From assembly GCF_000375585.1 (NCBI RefSeq), contig NZ_AQWP01000009.1:124001-188000 (forward strand): a stretch of DNA of 64,000 nt. Direction: 5' to 3'. The position numbers and the translations under genes are program-made. Under the pieces are notes generated by a model. The model made no database searches and was not told the origin of the DNA. It saw only the letters and a program-made list of their open reading frames with translations. How positions within the stretch are numbered: the stretch's first letter is position 1; each line of letters begins with the position of its first letter. Shown here in pieces: positions 1 to 9,762 of the stretch. Source of the DNA: Sinorhizobium meliloti 4H41. Its GTDB lineage: Bacteria; Pseudomonadota; Alphaproteobacteria; Rhizobiales; Rhizobiaceae.

Positions 1-731
1 GCCAAAGTCGGTTGGGTCAGTCCGCCGAATCGGCGCTCGCGGCAGGCATATTGTTCGATCGCCGCAAAGAATGTCTCGCGCGTGAAATCCGGCCAGAGGT
101 CCGGAATGAACAGCAATTCGGAATAGGCGGCCTGCCAAAGGAGAAAGTTGGAGAGACGCTCCTCGCCGCTCGTCCGGATAATGAGATCGGGATCGGGAAT
201 GCCCGCCGTATCGATCGTCGAGGATATCCGTTCCGCGGTAATCTCTTCCGGCCGCAGACGACCGGCGGCCACGTCCCCCGCCAGGCGGCGCATGGCTCTC
301 GCCAGCTCGTCTCTGGCGCCGTAATTGAACGCAATGACCACCGTTATGCCGGTGTTCGCGACCGTCGTCTCCTCCGCTTCGATGAGCAGAGGCAGGATAT
401 CGCCGCTCAGATTTGTTCGGTCCCCGATGACCCGGATGCGGACGTTCTCACGGTGGAGATCGGCGAGATCCCGTCGGATGAAAGCCTTGAGCAGGCCCAT
501 GAGGTCGCTGACCTCGCTTTCCGGCCTGTTCCAGTTCTCCGACGAGAATGCGAACAGTGTCAGGTACCGGATGCCGATCTCCGCAGCCGTCCTTACCGCC
601 CCGCGGACCGCCTCAACGCCCTTGCGGTGGCCCATGGGACGGGGCAGTCCACGCGCATTCGCCCAACGACCGTTGCCGTCCATGATGATGGCGACGTGAG
701 CCGGTACGTTTGCGGGATTGAATTCTTGCAT
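1..731 (-). CDS. uppS: Isoprenyl transferase (undecaprenyl diphosphate synthase), 3' end cut by window edge
   Basis: Makes the C55 isoprenyl diphosphate that carries peptidoglycan and polysaccharide units, by cis-condensation of isopentenyl diphosphate. Reading back from the ATG at 731 gives [20 protein letters not shown], with the family signature DGNGRWA and catalytic Asp18. [10 protein letters not shown] and the typical C-terminal RERRFGG follow. About 243 codons are present and the family is near 247, so only the last few residues and the stop are missing. It lies last in a pyrH-frr-uppS group, 36 bp after frr, as in many bacteria. Soluble, membrane-associated enzyme. Confidence 0.95.
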   Translation of the reverse strand, partial: MQEFNPANVPAHVAIIMDGNGRWANARGLPRPMGHRKGVEAVRGAVRTAAEIGIRYLTLFAFSSENWNRPESEVSDLMGLLKAFIRRDLADLHRENVRIRVIGDRTNLSGDILPLLIEAEETTVANTGITVVIAFNYGARDELARAMRRLAGDVAAGRLRPEEITAERISSTIDTAGIPDPDLIIRTSGEERLSNFLLWQAAYSELLFIPDLWPDFTRETFFAAIEQYACRERRFGGLTQPTL

Positions 732-767
732 GGGTTGTCCGGACAAAGAGACTCACCTATCCGCAGG

Positions 768-1328
768 TCAGACCTGCATGATTTCCTTTTCCTTCTCCGC
801 GAGCAAGCGGTCGATTTCGGAAATTACGTCATCCGTCATTTTTTGGACGCGTTCGGACTGAGCACGGCTCTCGTCCTGGCCGATCTCGCCGTCCTTTTCG
901 GCTTTTTTCAGGTCGTCCATACCGTCACGGCGAACGTGGCGGACGGCGACCTTGCTTTTTTCGGCATAGTCGTGGGCGACCTTGACCAGCGATTTGCGGC
1001 GCTCCTCGTTCAGTTCCGGCAACGGAATGCGCAGGTTCTGCCCGTCGACGATCGGGTTGAGCCCCAGATTGGACTCCCGGATTGCCCGCTCCACGGCACC
1101 GACCATGGACTTGTCCCACACCGAAACCGAGAGCATGCGCGACTCTGGAACCGTGATGTTTGCCACCTGGTTCAGCGGCATGCGAGAACCGTAGGCTTCG
1201 ACGGTCACCGGATCGAGTACGTTCGCCGAAGCGCGGCCGGTCCGCAGCGACGCGATGTCGTGCTTGAAAGCAGCGATCGCCCCGTCCATCCGACGCTTGA
1301 GTTCCTTCAGATCCACACCTTCACTCAT
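768..1328 (-). CDS. frr: Ribosome recycling factor
   Basis: 186 residues, the normal length for RRF, which with EF-G splits post-termination ribosomes. The start [20 protein letters not shown], followed by SLRTGRAS and [14 protein letters not shown], is characteristic. The C-terminal half is rich in Lys/Glu and helical, matching the three-helix-bundle domain I of the family. It sits between pyrH and uppS on the same strand, 51 bp from pyrH. Confidence 0.97.
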   Translation of the reverse strand: MSEGVDLKELKRRMDGAIAAFKHDIASLRTGRASANVLDPVTVEAYGSRMPLNQVANITVPESRMLSVSVWDKSMVGAVERAIRESNLGLNPIVDGQNLRIPLPELNEERRKSLVKVAHDYAEKSKVAVRHVRRDGMDDLKKAEKDGEIGQDESRAQSERVQKMTDDVISEIDRLLAEKEKEIMQV

Positions 1329-1379
1329 GGTTCAAGACTCCCGTTCTTATCAGCAGCCCTTGCGGGCCCCAGCAGCTTG

Positions 1380-2108
1380 TCAATTATCGGTCACGATGGT
1401 GGCACGGCCGCCACCCGTCAATATCTCCGTGAAGCCGCCCTTCTCGTGGATGGAGAAGACGACGATCGGAATGGCATTCTCCCGCGCAAGCGCCACGGCG
1501 GCAACATCCATGACTGCGAGGCCTTTTTCGAGAACCTCGCTATGGGTCAGGCGGTCGAAGCGGGTCGCCGAGGGGTCCTTCTTCGGATCCGCGGAATAGA
1601 TGCCGTCAACCTGTGTTCCCTTGAAGATCGCCTCGGCGCCCATCTCCGCCGCACGAAGCGCCGCAGCCGAATCCGTCGTGAAGAACGGATTGCCCGTGCC
1701 GCCGGCGAATATCACGACACGCCCGAGCGAAAGATGATAAAGCGTCGCGCGCTGCGAGAAGCTCTCGCAGATTTCCGGCATGGCGATGGCCGACAGGACG
1801 ACGGTGTCGATATCGAGTTTGCGCAGCGACGTCGCCAGCGCAAGCGCATTGATGACCGTCGCCAGCATTCCCATGTGGTCGCCGGTTACACGGTCGCCGC
1901 CCTTGGACGCCACAGCGACACCGCGGAAGATGTTGCCGCCGCCGACGACGACGCCGACTTCGACACCCATCGCTCTCGCTTCCGCGATATCGGAGGCAAT
2001 CCGGTCGGCTACGGCAACATCGATGCCGAACCCCTGGCTTCCCATAAGCGCTTCACCGGAGGCTTTGAGAAGAACGCGCTTGTAGATTGGCTTGGCCGAC
2101 ATCGTCAC
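1380..2108 (-). CDS. pyrH: Uridylate kinase (UMP kinase)
   Basis: Phosphorylates UMP to UDP in pyrimidine synthesis. The 242-residue protein opens with YKRVLLKASGEALMG, the amino-acid-kinase-fold N terminus of bacterial PyrH. It has the glycine-rich VVGGGNIFRG and the FAGGTGNPFFTTDSAAALRA segment typical of the hexameric bacterial enzyme. The ATG at 2108 follows an AGGAG-like site. First gene of the pyrH-frr-uppS run. A 177-bp gap separates it from tsf, so it may have its own promoter. Confidence 0.97.
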   Translation of the reverse strand: MTMSAKPIYKRVLLKASGEALMGSQGFGIDVAVADRIASDIAEARAMGVEVGVVVGGGNIFRGVAVASKGGDRVTGDHMGMLATVINALALATSLRKLDIDTVVLSAIAMPEICESFSQRATLYHLSLGRVVIFAGGTGNPFFTTDSAAALRAAEMGAEAIFKGTQVDGIYSADPKKDPSATRFDRLTHSEVLEKGLAVMDVAAVALARENAIPIVVFSIHEKGGFTEILTGGGRATIVTDN

Positions 2109-2285
2109 TCCTGAAATAGATCAGCGCGCGTGTGCAGGCATCTGGCGCACAGCGGCGTAAAGGCAAATTCCGCTGCGTGGTATCAACCGCTCCGGCGGGT
2201 CCTACGCATCGACTGGAGCCGGATACACGAAGGGCACCGCGTTGTCACGCGATGCCCCCACGTTTTCCCATTCGAGGTGAAGAAA

Positions 2286-3209
2286 TCAACCCTTCGCGGC
2301 GGCTGCCACTTCTGCCGCGAAATCGCTCTCTTCCTTTTCGACGCCTTCGCCGAGCAGGAGACGGGCAATGCCGGCAACTTCGATCGGCGCGCCGACGGAC
2401 TTTTCCGCTTCCTTGATCGCGGCTTCCACCGTCAGATCAGGGTTCATGACGAAAGCCTGCGACAGAAGGGCGACTTCCTCGAAGAACTTGCGCATGCGGC
2501 CATCGACCATCTTCTCGATGATGTTGTCCGGCTTGCCGGAAGCGCGCGACTGCTCGATGAAGACGTTGCGCTCGCGCTCGGCGACCGCCGGGTCGATTTC
2601 GCTCGAACGGACCGCGAGCGGGTTGGTCGCGGCGACGTGCATGGCAACCTGCCGGCCGATCGCGTTCAGAGCTTCCTTGTCGCCGGTCGACTTCAACGCG
2701 ACGAGAACGCCGAGCTTGCCGATGCCTTCGCCTGCGGCATTGTGCACATAGGTCGCGACGACGCCGTCCTCGACCTCGAGCAGTACCGAGCGGCGTAGCG
2801 TCATGTTCTCGCCGATCGTGGCGATGGCGTCCTTGATCGTATCTTCAACGGACTTGCCCGTCGCCGGATAGGTCGCCTGGGAGACGGCTGCAACGCTGCC
2901 GTCGGTGCCGAGGGCGACACTGGCGACACCGCGAACGAGCTCCTGAAAGGCGTCGTTGCGGGCAACGAAGTCGGTCTCGGAGTTGATTTCGACGACGACG
3001 GCCTTGGTGCCGGAGCTGGCAATGCCGATGAGGCCTTCGGCAGCGGTGCGGCCGGACTTCTTGTCAGCCTTGGCGATGCCCTTGGCGCGCAGCCAGTCGA
3101 TGGCGGCTTCCATGTCGCCATTGGTCTCGGCAAGCGCCTTCTTGCAGTCCATCATGCCTGCGCCGGTCTTTTCGCGCAGCTCCTTCACCATTGCGGCGGT
3201 AACAGTCAT
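2286..3209 (-). CDS. tsf: Translation elongation factor Ts
   Basis: Guanine-nucleotide exchange factor for EF-Tu, 307 residues. The N-terminal UBA-like part reads [20 protein letters not shown], and the EF-Tu-contacting TDFVARN motif follows. I chose the ATG at 3209 ([11 protein letters not shown]). The open frame extends 30 codons further, but that stretch (MSHRKAIS...) is not part of the family, and a GAGGCACAAAG ribosome site sits directly upstream of 3209. Downstream partner of rpsB. Confidence 0.97.
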   Translation of the reverse strand: MTVTAAMVKELREKTGAGMMDCKKALAETNGDMEAAIDWLRAKGIAKADKKSGRTAAEGLIGIASSGTKAVVVEINSETDFVARNDAFQELVRGVASVALGTDGSVAAVSQATYPATGKSVEDTIKDAIATIGENMTLRRSVLLEVEDGVVATYVHNAAGEGIGKLGVLVALKSTGDKEALNAIGRQVAMHVAATNPLAVRSSEIDPAVAERERNVFIEQSRASGKPDNIIEKMVDGRMRKFFEEVALLSQAFVMNPDLTVEAAIKEAEKSVGAPIEVAGIARLLLGEGVEKEESDFAAEVAAAAKG

Positions 3210-3377
3210 CTTTGTGCCTCTTGTCTGTTTGCTGGCGCGCCGACCGGGATTGGCGCAGTGCCAGAAGGTTTGGCAGGAAATGGCCTTTCTGTGTGACATC
3301 GTGATGAAGCCACTTTGCCGATGTTCGCGGGCTCACCGCGCGCGATCGGCCGGGCCATTTCCGGCTGATAAAGAACA

Positions 3378-3409
3378 AGGCCGTTCAGATTCTACATCAC
3401 AAACGGCCT
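3378..3409 (-). terminator. Possible attenuator hairpin between rpsB and tsf
   Basis: On the minus strand AGGCCGTT pairs perfectly with AACGGCCT across a 16-nt loop, followed by TGTTCTTT. It lies about 50 nt after the rpsB stop and 170 nt before tsf. It could terminate part of the rpsB transcripts so that tsf is made at a lower level. The loop is long and the T-run weak, so this is tentative. Confidence 0.4.
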
Positions 3410-3460
3410 CGTCCCGATATTTCATGCGTACGGCAGCGCGTCGTCTGCCGGTCGGGCCGA

Positions 3461-4228
3461 TCAGGCTTCGGACGCTTCCTCGAGAGCCGGCTCGACCGGA
3501 ACCTCTTCGGATGCGCCGAGATCGCGGCCAGAGGCGCCCTGCTGACGGGCGATACCGTCAATGGCGGCGCGGGCGATGAGATCGCAGTAAAGGGCGATAG
3601 CGCGCGATGCGTCGTCGTTGCCCGGGATCGCGTAGTCGATCTGGTCCGGATCGCAATTGGAGTCGATGACGGCAACGACCGGAATGCCAAGACGCTTGGC
3701 TTCGTCGATGGCGATCGATTCCTTGTTGGTGTCGATGATGAACATCAGATCCGGGGTACCGCCCATATCGCGGATACCGCCGAGTGCGCGGTTGAGCTTC
3801 TCGCGCTCGCGCTCGAGGTTCAGGCGCTCCTTCTTCGTGAAGCCGGAAGCTTCCGAAGCCAGGATTTCATCGAGCTTGCGCAGGCGCTGGATCGAGTTGG
3901 AGATCGTCTTCCAGTTCGTCATCATGCCGCCGAGCCAGCGGGCATTGACGTAGTACTGGGCGGAACGCTTCGCAGCGTCCGCGATGATCTCGGACGCCTG
4001 GCGCTTGGTGCCGACGAAAAGCACGCGGCCGCCGCTGGCGACGGTGTCGCTGACGACCTGCAGGGCGCGCGACAGCATCGGTACGGTCTGGGCGAGATCG
4101 ATGATGTGAACGTTGTTACGGTCGCCGAAGATGTACGGCTTCATCTTCGGGTTCCAGCGGTGCGTCTGGTGACCGAAGTGGACGCCCGCCTCGAGAAGCT
4201 GGCGCATAGTGAAATCAGGCAATGCCAT
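3461..4228 (-). CDS. rpsB: 30S ribosomal protein S2
   Basis: 255 residues. The start [20 protein letters not shown] and the following [18 protein letters not shown] are the classic S2 N terminus. [12 protein letters not shown] and [19 protein letters not shown] are also diagnostic. The ATG at 4228 is preceded by AAAAGGAGACAAAGGC. An in-frame upstream extension of 33 codons is not S2 sequence. The acidic C-terminal tail ([15 protein letters not shown]) is longer than in enterobacteria. First gene of rpsB-tsf. Confidence 0.98.
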   Translation of the reverse strand: MALPDFTMRQLLEAGVHFGHQTHRWNPKMKPYIFGDRNNVHIIDLAQTVPMLSRALQVVSDTVASGGRVLFVGTKRQASEIIADAAKRSAQYYVNARWLGGMMTNWKTISNSIQRLRKLDEILASEASGFTKKERLNLEREREKLNRALGGIRDMGGTPDLMFIIDTNKESIAIDEAKRLGIPVVAVIDSNCDPDQIDYAIPGNDDASRAIALYCDLIARAAIDGIARQQGASGRDLGASEEVPVEPALEEASEA

Positions 4229-4351
4229 GCCTTTGTCTCCTTTTCCGGTTGAACCTCCGCAAGGCGTCGAGCGCACCGCAATGCGCCCACCGGCGGAACG
4301 ATCCGGATTTCTCCCGGAAAATCCCATGCCTTACGTGTGGAATGGCCAGCC

Positions 4352-4380
4352 CCTTAGCGGTAACCGGCCCGGAAATCAAG
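4352..4380 (-). promoter_or_regulatory. Putative sigma-70 promoter for rpsB-tsf
   Basis: The minus strand reads CTTGAT (4380-4375), exactly 17 nt, then CTAAGG (4357-4352). This resembles the S. meliloti housekeeping consensus CTTGAC-N17-CTATAT. It lies 124 nt upstream of the rpsB start, in the 182-bp gap after the sulfatase gene. The -35 is good and the -10 weak. Confidence 0.45.
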
Positions 4381-4410
4381 CCTTGGGGACGCTTTTTGTA
4401 TCGCGCCGGC

Positions 4411-5967
4411 TCAGGCCGCCTTCGTTCGGCACCGAGCCAGCACCTCGGCGGTGACATGTTCCGGAATGTCGCCGATTTCCGCCATGCGCGCATCGAGCTT
4501 AGCCAGCATTTCCTCGAACACAGCGGAGTAGGCCGGCTCGTTCGCCCGGTTGCGCAGCTCGAACGGGTCCTCCTCGCAATCGAACAGTTCCCATTCCGCA
4601 GCCTCGTCGCCGGAAAAGGCACCAGGCTGGCCGAGCGGATCGTTATACCAGTAGATGAGCTTGTAGCGGGCGTCGCGCACGCCGTAATGCGCGAAGGCAT
4701 TGTGGAACTCGTCCTTGTGCATCCAGTACCGGTGATAGGCGAGACCCTTATCGTCCTCGTCCGCCGTCTGCTCGATAATCGGGCGCATGCTCCTGCCCTG
4801 CATGTAATTGGGGATCGGCAGGCCCGCATAATCGAGAAAGGTCGGCGCGAAATCGACATTGGTCGCGATGTGGCCGGCTTGCGTGCCGGGCCGGATGCCT
4901 TCCGGATAGCGGATCAGGAAAGGCATCTGGAGCGATTCTTCGTACATGAAGCGCTTGTCGAACCAGCCGTGCTCGCCAAGGAAGAACCCCTGGTCGGACG
5001 TATAGATAACGATGGTGTCGTCGCGCAGGCCTTCCGCGTCGAGATAGTCGAGCAGACGGCCGACATTGTCGTCCACGGCGGCAATGGTCTGCAGGTAGCG
5101 CATCATGTAGCGCTGGTACTTGAAGAGGGCGAGTTTCCGCGGATCGGTAAAGAGATAATTCTCACCGGTGGCTCCGTCGATCAATCGCAGTTCCTGACCT
5201 TCCTCGATGTCCGGAACCTTGCGCTGGGTCCAGCCCGGCAGAAGCAGTTCGCCGATCTCGTCGCCGCCTTCGGGCTGGACGAGGCCGAGGTCCCTGTATG
5301 TCATGTCGCAGCGAATGCGCATTTTCGCAGCTGCCGCCGCTGCTGCGCGGTTGGAATAATCGTCGGAGAAAGTTTCCGGGACCGGCAGTTTGCCGTCGGC
5401 ATAGAGGTGCCTGTCGCGCGGGTGCGGCTCGAAGCTGCGATGCGGCGCCTTGTGGTGGCACATCAGGAAGAACGGCCGCTCCGGATCACGCTTGCCGAGG
5501 AAATCGAGGCATTTGTCTGTGATGATGTCGGTGGCGTAGCCTCTCTCCGTTCGCGGTCCGTTGCGGTCGATCATCACTGGATCGAAATATTCGCCCTGCC
5601 CCGGCAGTACCGACCATTCGTCAAATCCCGTCGGCTCGTGCGCCTGGCCCTCGCCCAGGTGCCACTTGCCGAAGATCGCTGTCTGATAGCCGCCCGCGCG
5701 CAGATGTTTGGCCACATTGGGGAGCCGGTTGTCGATATGGGTATCGAGCGTGGTGACCATGTTCACATGGTTGTAGGTGCCGGTCAAAATGGCGGCACGG
5801 CTGGGCGTGCAAATCGAATTGGTGACGTAGCACCGATCGAATCGCATGCCTTCGTCGGCGATGCGGTCGATATTGGGCGTGCTGTTCAGGCCCGCGCCGT
5901 AGGCGGAAATCGCCCGCGCCGCATGGTCGTCCGACATGATGAACAGAATATTGGGCTGCTTTGTCAT
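4411..5967 (-). CDS. Cytoplasmic sulfatase (Cys-type, formylglycine-dependent)
   Basis: 518-residue alkaline-phosphatase-superfamily sulfatase that should hydrolyse a sulfate ester. It starts PNILFIMSDDHAARA, with metal-binding Asp13/Asp14. CTPSR at 53-57 is the modification motif, so Cys53 becomes the catalytic formylglycine. Later motifs are GKWHLGEGQAHEP, TIVIYTSDQGFFLGEHGWFDKR and NVDFAPTFLDYAGLP. There is no signal peptide, so it should act in the cytoplasm on imported ester. It follows the binding-protein gene by 53 bp and is the last gene of the ROK/ABC operon. The substrate cannot be read from sequence. A choline-sulfatase-type substrate is possible, but the context favours an imported sulfated compound, perhaps a sugar. 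Confidence 0.9.
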   Translation of the reverse strand: MTKQPNILFIMSDDHAARAISAYGAGLNSTPNIDRIADEGMRFDRCYVTNSICTPSRAAILTGTYNHVNMVTTLDTHIDNRLPNVAKHLRAGGYQTAIFGKWHLGEGQAHEPTGFDEWSVLPGQGEYFDPVMIDRNGPRTERGYATDIITDKCLDFLGKRDPERPFFLMCHHKAPHRSFEPHPRDRHLYADGKLPVPETFSDDYSNRAAAAAAAKMRIRCDMTYRDLGLVQPEGGDEIGELLLPGWTQRKVPDIEEGQELRLIDGATGENYLFTDPRKLALFKYQRYMMRYLQTIAAVDDNVGRLLDYLDAEGLRDDTIVIYTSDQGFFLGEHGWFDKRFMYEESLQMPFLIRYPEGIRPGTQAGHIATNVDFAPTFLDYAGLPIPNYMQGRSMRPIIEQTADEDDKGLAYHRYWMHKDEFHNAFAHYGVRDARYKLIYWYNDPLGQPGAFSGDEAAEWELFDCEEDPFELRNRANEPAYSAVFEEMLAKLDARMAEIGDIPEHVTAEVLARCRTKAA

Positions 5968-6020
5968 TCTAATCTCGATGGAGAGTGCCGGCGCGACGGA
6001 GCGCGCCGGCGGGTTGGCGT

Positions 6021-7007
6021 TCAGTCGCCTGCGTAGAGGTCGGCGAGATAGTAGTCCTTCGGGTCGAGCGGGTTCTGCATCTTGCCGAAAGCGACGAACT
6101 GGTCGTTGAGACCCTTCAGCCAGTTGGCCACCGTCCCATCCCTGCTGGCAGCAACGAGCTCGGCAGTAGTCAGGAACTTGCCGTTGCGGCTTTCGACTTC
6201 AAGCGGTTCGGCCGGCACTCCGAGGAACTTGGCGGTGATCGCGACCGAGCGCGGCACGTCGGCAACGCGATAGTCGTTGGCCTCTTTCATCGTGGCGATG
6301 AATTTCCTGACCACGTCCACGTCGCCGGCTATCACCTCATTGCGGGCGACGAAGGCCGAAGGGAAAGAGTTCTCGGGATAGAAATCGTCGCTCTTGGCGA
6401 CTTCGACCAGATCCGGGACGGTCTTCTTGATGATGCCCACCAGCGGATACCAGATGCCGGCGCCGTCGATCTGCTTCGATGCAAAAGCCGAAACGACCGT
6501 CGAAGGGTCCATCTTCACCACTTCTATGTCGGAAATCGTCATGCCGGCCTTGGCAAGGCCGAGACGCAACAGCATGTCGCCCGACGTGCCTTCCGGAACG
6601 CCGACCTTCTTGCCCTTGAGGTCCGCGACGGAGTTGATGCCCTTCTGCGCGATGACGCGGTCGGACAGTCCGAGCACATTGATCGCGACGAGTTTGGCCT
6701 TGCCAGTTGCCGGAAGCCAAAGGGCGCCCGGACCGACATACCCGAAATCGAGACTGCCCGCGCCCAACGCCTGGATCTGGATCGGGCCGTTGGTGAAGAT
6801 CTTCAGGTCGGGTTCCAGGCCGTGTTTTGCCCACAGGTTCTGGTCGGTGGCGATCGCCGTCAGGCTCGTGCCGAAATAGTCGGCGATGTAACCGATCCGC
6901 ACGGGCTTCGCCTCTGCGTAAGCGGCTCGCGTGGTGGCGCCCACTATGGGGGCCGCCAGCGCACCGGCAGCGGCAACGCGGATGAAACTGCGTCGGGTAA
7001 AAGTCAC
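6021..7007 (-). CDS. ABC transporter periplasmic binding protein, SsuA/TauA (NMT1) type, Tat signal
   Basis: 328 residues from a GTG start at 7007. That start has a strong AGGAGGAAT site 3 nt upstream and overlaps the ATPase stop (GTGA). An ATG 22 codons upstream lies inside the ATPase gene and would disrupt the export signal. The N terminus [10 protein letters not shown] is a twin-arginine signal followed by a hydrophobic Ala-rich stretch and a cleavage region near AYAEA. The mature part (VRIGYIADYFGTSLTAIATD, QALGAGSLDFGYVGPG, GKKVGVPEGTSGDMLL) fits the sulfonate/sulfate-ester/nitrate-like binding family. With the neighbouring sulfatase, a sulfonate or sulfate ester ligand is likely (inference). 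Confidence 0.88.
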   Translation of the reverse strand: MTFTRRSFIRVAAAGALAAPIVGATTRAAYAEAKPVRIGYIADYFGTSLTAIATDQNLWAKHGLEPDLKIFTNGPIQIQALGAGSLDFGYVGPGALWLPATGKAKLVAINVLGLSDRVIAQKGINSVADLKGKKVGVPEGTSGDMLLRLGLAKAGMTISDIEVVKMDPSTVVSAFASKQIDGAGIWYPLVGIIKKTVPDLVEVAKSDDFYPENSFPSAFVARNEVIAGDVDVVRKFIATMKEANDYRVADVPRSVAITAKFLGVPAEPLEVESRNGKFLTTAELVAASRDGTVANWLKGLNDQFVAFGKMQNPLDPKDYYLADLYAGD

Positions 7008-7831
7008 GGCATTCCTCCTCCTTGTGATGAACTCGAACTGACCTGGGGTTTCTGATGGTAAACGGCGTGCCAAACCCGATTGCGGACCTGCGCGAATTCA
7101 GGCGATAGCCGGATCTCTTCGTTGCGCGGATAGGGCAGGTCCACGGGGATGATCTCGTGCAGGCGGCCCGGCCGCGCGGCCATCACGATGACGCGATTGG
7201 CGAGATAGACCGCCTCATCGACATCATGGGTGATGAAGATCACCGTCCGTCGCTCGCGGCTCCAGGTGTCGAGCAGCTGGTCCTGCATGTTGACGCGGGT
7301 CAATGCGTCGAGCGCGCCGAAAGGCTCGTCCATGAGGAGGATCGTCGGATTGACCGCATAGGCACGGGCGATTGCGCAGCGCTGCTTCATGCCGCCGGAC
7401 AAGGTCTTGGGCAAGGCATCGGCGAAATCCTTCAGCCCGACGAGATCGAGAAAGTGATCGGCGATGCGCCTGCGCTCGGCTGCCGGCATGTTTTTGATGC
7501 GCAGGCCGAATTCGACGTTCTGGCGAACCGTCAGCCACGGAAACAGCGCATATTGCTGGAAGATCACGCCGCGTTCGGGGCCTGGCCCGTCGACCGGCTT
7601 ACCGTCGACCAGAACACGTCCGTCCGACACCTCCGTCAGGCCGGCCGCGATATTCATGGCCGTTGACTTGCCGCAGCCGGACGGCCCGACCACCGTGACG
7701 AATTCACCCTCGCCGATGTCCAGGCTCAGCCTGTCGAGCGCGAGGACCGAGCTCTCGCCTTCGCCGAAACGGCGGGTGACGTTTTGAAATGAAATCTTCG
7801 GGTCGGAGGCCGGGTTCGGAACAGCTGTCAT
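7004..7831 (-). CDS. ABC transporter ATP-binding protein, SsuB/TauB type
   Basis: 275 residues from the ATG at 7831 ([18 protein letters not shown]). The open frame continues upstream across the permease gene, but that part is out-of-frame antisense-like sequence. Walker [10 protein letters not shown] lies near 49-57, Q-loop [11 protein letters not shown], signature LSGGMKQR, and Walker [12 protein letters not shown] with the switch His in ITHDVDEA. The length and NMT1-type partners match the sulfonate/nitrate/taurine importer ATPases. It shares 4 nt with both the permease stop (ATGA) and the binding-protein start (GTGA), indicating translational coupling. Confidence 0.93.
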   Translation of the reverse strand: MTAVPNPASDPKISFQNVTRRFGEGESSVLALDRLSLDIGEGEFVTVVGPSGCGKSTAMNIAAGLTEVSDGRVLVDGKPVDGPGPERGVIFQQYALFPWLTVRQNVEFGLRIKNMPAAERRRIADHFLDLVGLKDFADALPKTLSGGMKQRCAIARAYAVNPTILLMDEPFGALDALTRVNMQDQLLDTWSRERRTVIFITHDVDEAVYLANRVIVMAARPGRLHEIIPVDLPYPRNEEIRLSPEFAQVRNRVWHAVYHQKPQVSSSSSQGGGMP

Positions 7832-8631
7832 TGCGCGCGCTCCTGCCAGCGGGTCAGACGGCGTTCCGCCGCCTGGACGATGCGATCCATGAGCAGGCCG
7901 AGAATGCCTATCGTGACGAGGCTGACGAAAATGGTGGGAAGGTCGTAATAGAGTTGCGCCTGCTGCATTCGGAAGCCGAGGCCCGATTGCGCTGCGATGA
8001 GCTCGGCTGCGACGACCGTTGCCCAGGCCGAGCCGAGCCCGATCCGGACACCGACCAGAATGAAGGGAATGGAGGCAGGGACGATCACGCGGTAGAACAG
8101 CACGCCGTCGTTGGCCCCAAGCACGCGTGCAGCGCTGATCAACGTACGGTCGACGCCGATGACACCCTGATAGGCGGCGACGACGCAGGAAAGGAACGAG
8201 GCGAGGAAAATGACGAAGACCTTCGGCGCTTCGTCGATGCCCATGGTCACGATCGCGAGCGGTATGACCGCCAGCGGCGGAATCATGCGGAAAAACTGGA
8301 TGTAGGGCTCGATCAGTGCGCGGGCGACGCGGTACCAACCCATCAGGAAGCCGACGGGAATGGCTGCCGCCACGCCGAGCAGGAAGCCGGCCAGCACGCG
8401 GCGAAGACTGGAGACGACGTCCAGCGGCAACTGGCCGTTCGCGATCAGCTCCACTGCGCGCCGGAAAACCTCGGCCGGTCCCGGCAGGATCACCAGCCCC
8501 GCCGCCGTGATGCCCCACCATACCGTGACGGCGAACACCAGGGCGATCAGGTTCAGGACGATGGGCGCCAGCTCCGCCGGCGAAAACCCGTTCCCTGTCG
8601 TTTCCTCGTCTTTGGACGTCAGAGTGCTCAA
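7828..8631 (-). CDS. ABC transporter permease, SsuC/TauC type
   Basis: 267 residues with about six hydrophobic spans. The EAA-type loop [37 protein letters not shown] is typical of BPD_transp_1 permeases of the sulfonate/nitrate/taurine family. The N-terminal 20 residues are polar and cytosolic. Its start overlaps the ROK-gene stop by 4 nt and its stop overlaps the ATPase start by 4 nt. It should form a homodimeric channel with the ATPase and the Tat-exported binding protein. Confidence 0.92.
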   Translation of the reverse strand: MSTLTSKDEETTGNGFSPAELAPIVLNLIALVFAVTVWWGITAAGLVILPGPAEVFRRAVELIANGQLPLDVVSSLRRVLAGFLLGVAAAIPVGFLMGWYRVARALIEPYIQFFRMIPPLAVIPLAIVTMGIDEAPKVFVIFLASFLSCVVAAYQGVIGVDRTLISAARVLGANDGVLFYRVIVPASIPFILVGVRIGLGSAWATVVAAELIAAQSGLGFRMQQAQLYYDLPTIFVSLVTIGILGLLMDRIVQAAERRLTRWQERAQ

Positions 8632-9743
8632 TACCGGGCTCCCGAATAGAAAAAGTGGTCGAGCGCGACCGCCGCCCCGCCGATCGCGCCCAGTTGCGAG
8701 CCAAAGCCGGTTCGTTCGAACCGAAGGATGTCGCGCATATGAGGCATGACCCGTGGCGGCAGATGTTTTCGCAGATGCGCGAACAGGCTCTCCGGCGCGT
8801 CAGCGAGGTGACCGCCGAAGACGATCAGATCGGGCGTAAGCAGACTGATTGCGATGGCGAGCGAGTCGGTCAGCCGAGCGAGTGTCGGACCCCAGACGTC
8901 CGTGTTCTCCACCTGCATCAGGAGATCGGCCGGAGCAGAGCCTTCCAGCCCCAATGCACGCATCAGGACGCGTTCGTTCACATAGCTTTCGAGACAGCCA
9001 TGGTTGCCGCAACTGCACCGTGGCCCGTTCTGTGAGATCTGGATGTGACCGAGCTCGACTGCGCCATGGCCGCCCGGCCGAAACGGTACGCCGTCGACCA
9101 CCAGCCCTGCCCCGAGACCGGAACGCAGATAGACGTAAAGCAATGCCGGGACCCCGCGGCCGAGACCGAAGCGCGCCTCCGCGACCGCCATTGCCGTAAC
9201 GCTATGCTCCAGCACCACCGTCAGGCCCGTGCGTCGCTCCAGCATGCCCGCCAGAGGCAGGTTGCGCCAGCCGGTATTGATCGAAGCCAGGATGGTGCGC
9301 TGGCCGGCATCGACGGGTCCCGGCACTCCCACTCCGACGCCGAGCAGATGGTCTGTGCGCGCGAGAAGCTTCAGCTTCTCTATTTCGTCCGCGATCCGCG
9401 CCGTCACGGCCTCCGGCGAGGTGTCCGGCAGCGCGAATTCGAACGAAGCGGCCGCTTTCGCCGAACCCAGGAGATCCGTGACCGTCAGTTGGACGAGCCC
9501 GGCACCGATATGCACGCCGGCAACGTGATGAGCGTTCGGCAGGAGCCGGATCGCCAGTCCCGGCCGCCCCACCCCGCTGCTTGCCGCCGGCTCCACCTCG
9601 GCGACGGAGCCGTCGGCGAGGAGCTGCGCCGTCACATGGGTAAGGGTCGTCGCGGACAGCCCGGTGCGGCGCGCAAGGATGGCGCGTGATTGGGGCCCTT
9701 CGTCGCGAAGGATGCGCAGGACCTGGCCGTGATGCACACCCAC
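8628..9743 (-). CDS. ROK-family transcriptional repressor (NagC/XylR type)
   Basis: 371 residues from a GTG start at 9743, with an AAGGGGG site upstream. The N-terminal winged helix-turn-helix spans about residues 5-65 ([27 protein letters not shown]), followed by a sugar-kinase-fold ROK domain. The ROK zinc motif is intact: LGH near 231-233 and [11 protein letters not shown] with Cys243, 245 and 250. The kinase catalytic Asp is gone: the usual E-N-D-x-N becomes E-H-S-V-T (179-183), and the DIG ATP motif reads HIG (78-80). It should be a ligand-sensing regulator, not a kinase. First gene of the sulfatase/ABC operon. Confidence 0.9.
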   Translation of the reverse strand: MGVHHGQVLRILRDEGPQSRAILARRTGLSATTLTHVTAQLLADGSVAEVEPAASSGVGRPGLAIRLLPNAHHVAGVHIGAGLVQLTVTDLLGSAKAAASFEFALPDTSPEAVTARIADEIEKLKLLARTDHLLGVGVGVPGPVDAGQRTILASINTGWRNLPLAGMLERRTGLTVVLEHSVTAMAVAEARFGLGRGVPALLYVYLRSGLGAGLVVDGVPFRPGGHGAVELGHIQISQNGPRCSCGNHGCLESYVNERVLMRALGLEGSAPADLLMQVENTDVWGPTLARLTDSLAIAISLLTPDLIVFGGHLADAPESLFAHLRKHLPPRVMPHMRDILRFERTGFGSQLGAIGGAAVALDHFFYSGARY

Positions 9744-9762
9744 TCTTCGCCCCCCTTGGCCG

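Noticed and set aside
12-2114. A 700-codon plus-strand frame across uppS, frr and pyrH
   Set aside because: It runs antisense to three well-supported genes and has no family similarity.
7832-8704. An open frame extending the ABC ATPase upstream through the permease gene
   Set aside because: The extension is in a different frame of the permease; the true ATPase starts at 7831 with a 4-nt overlap and normal length.
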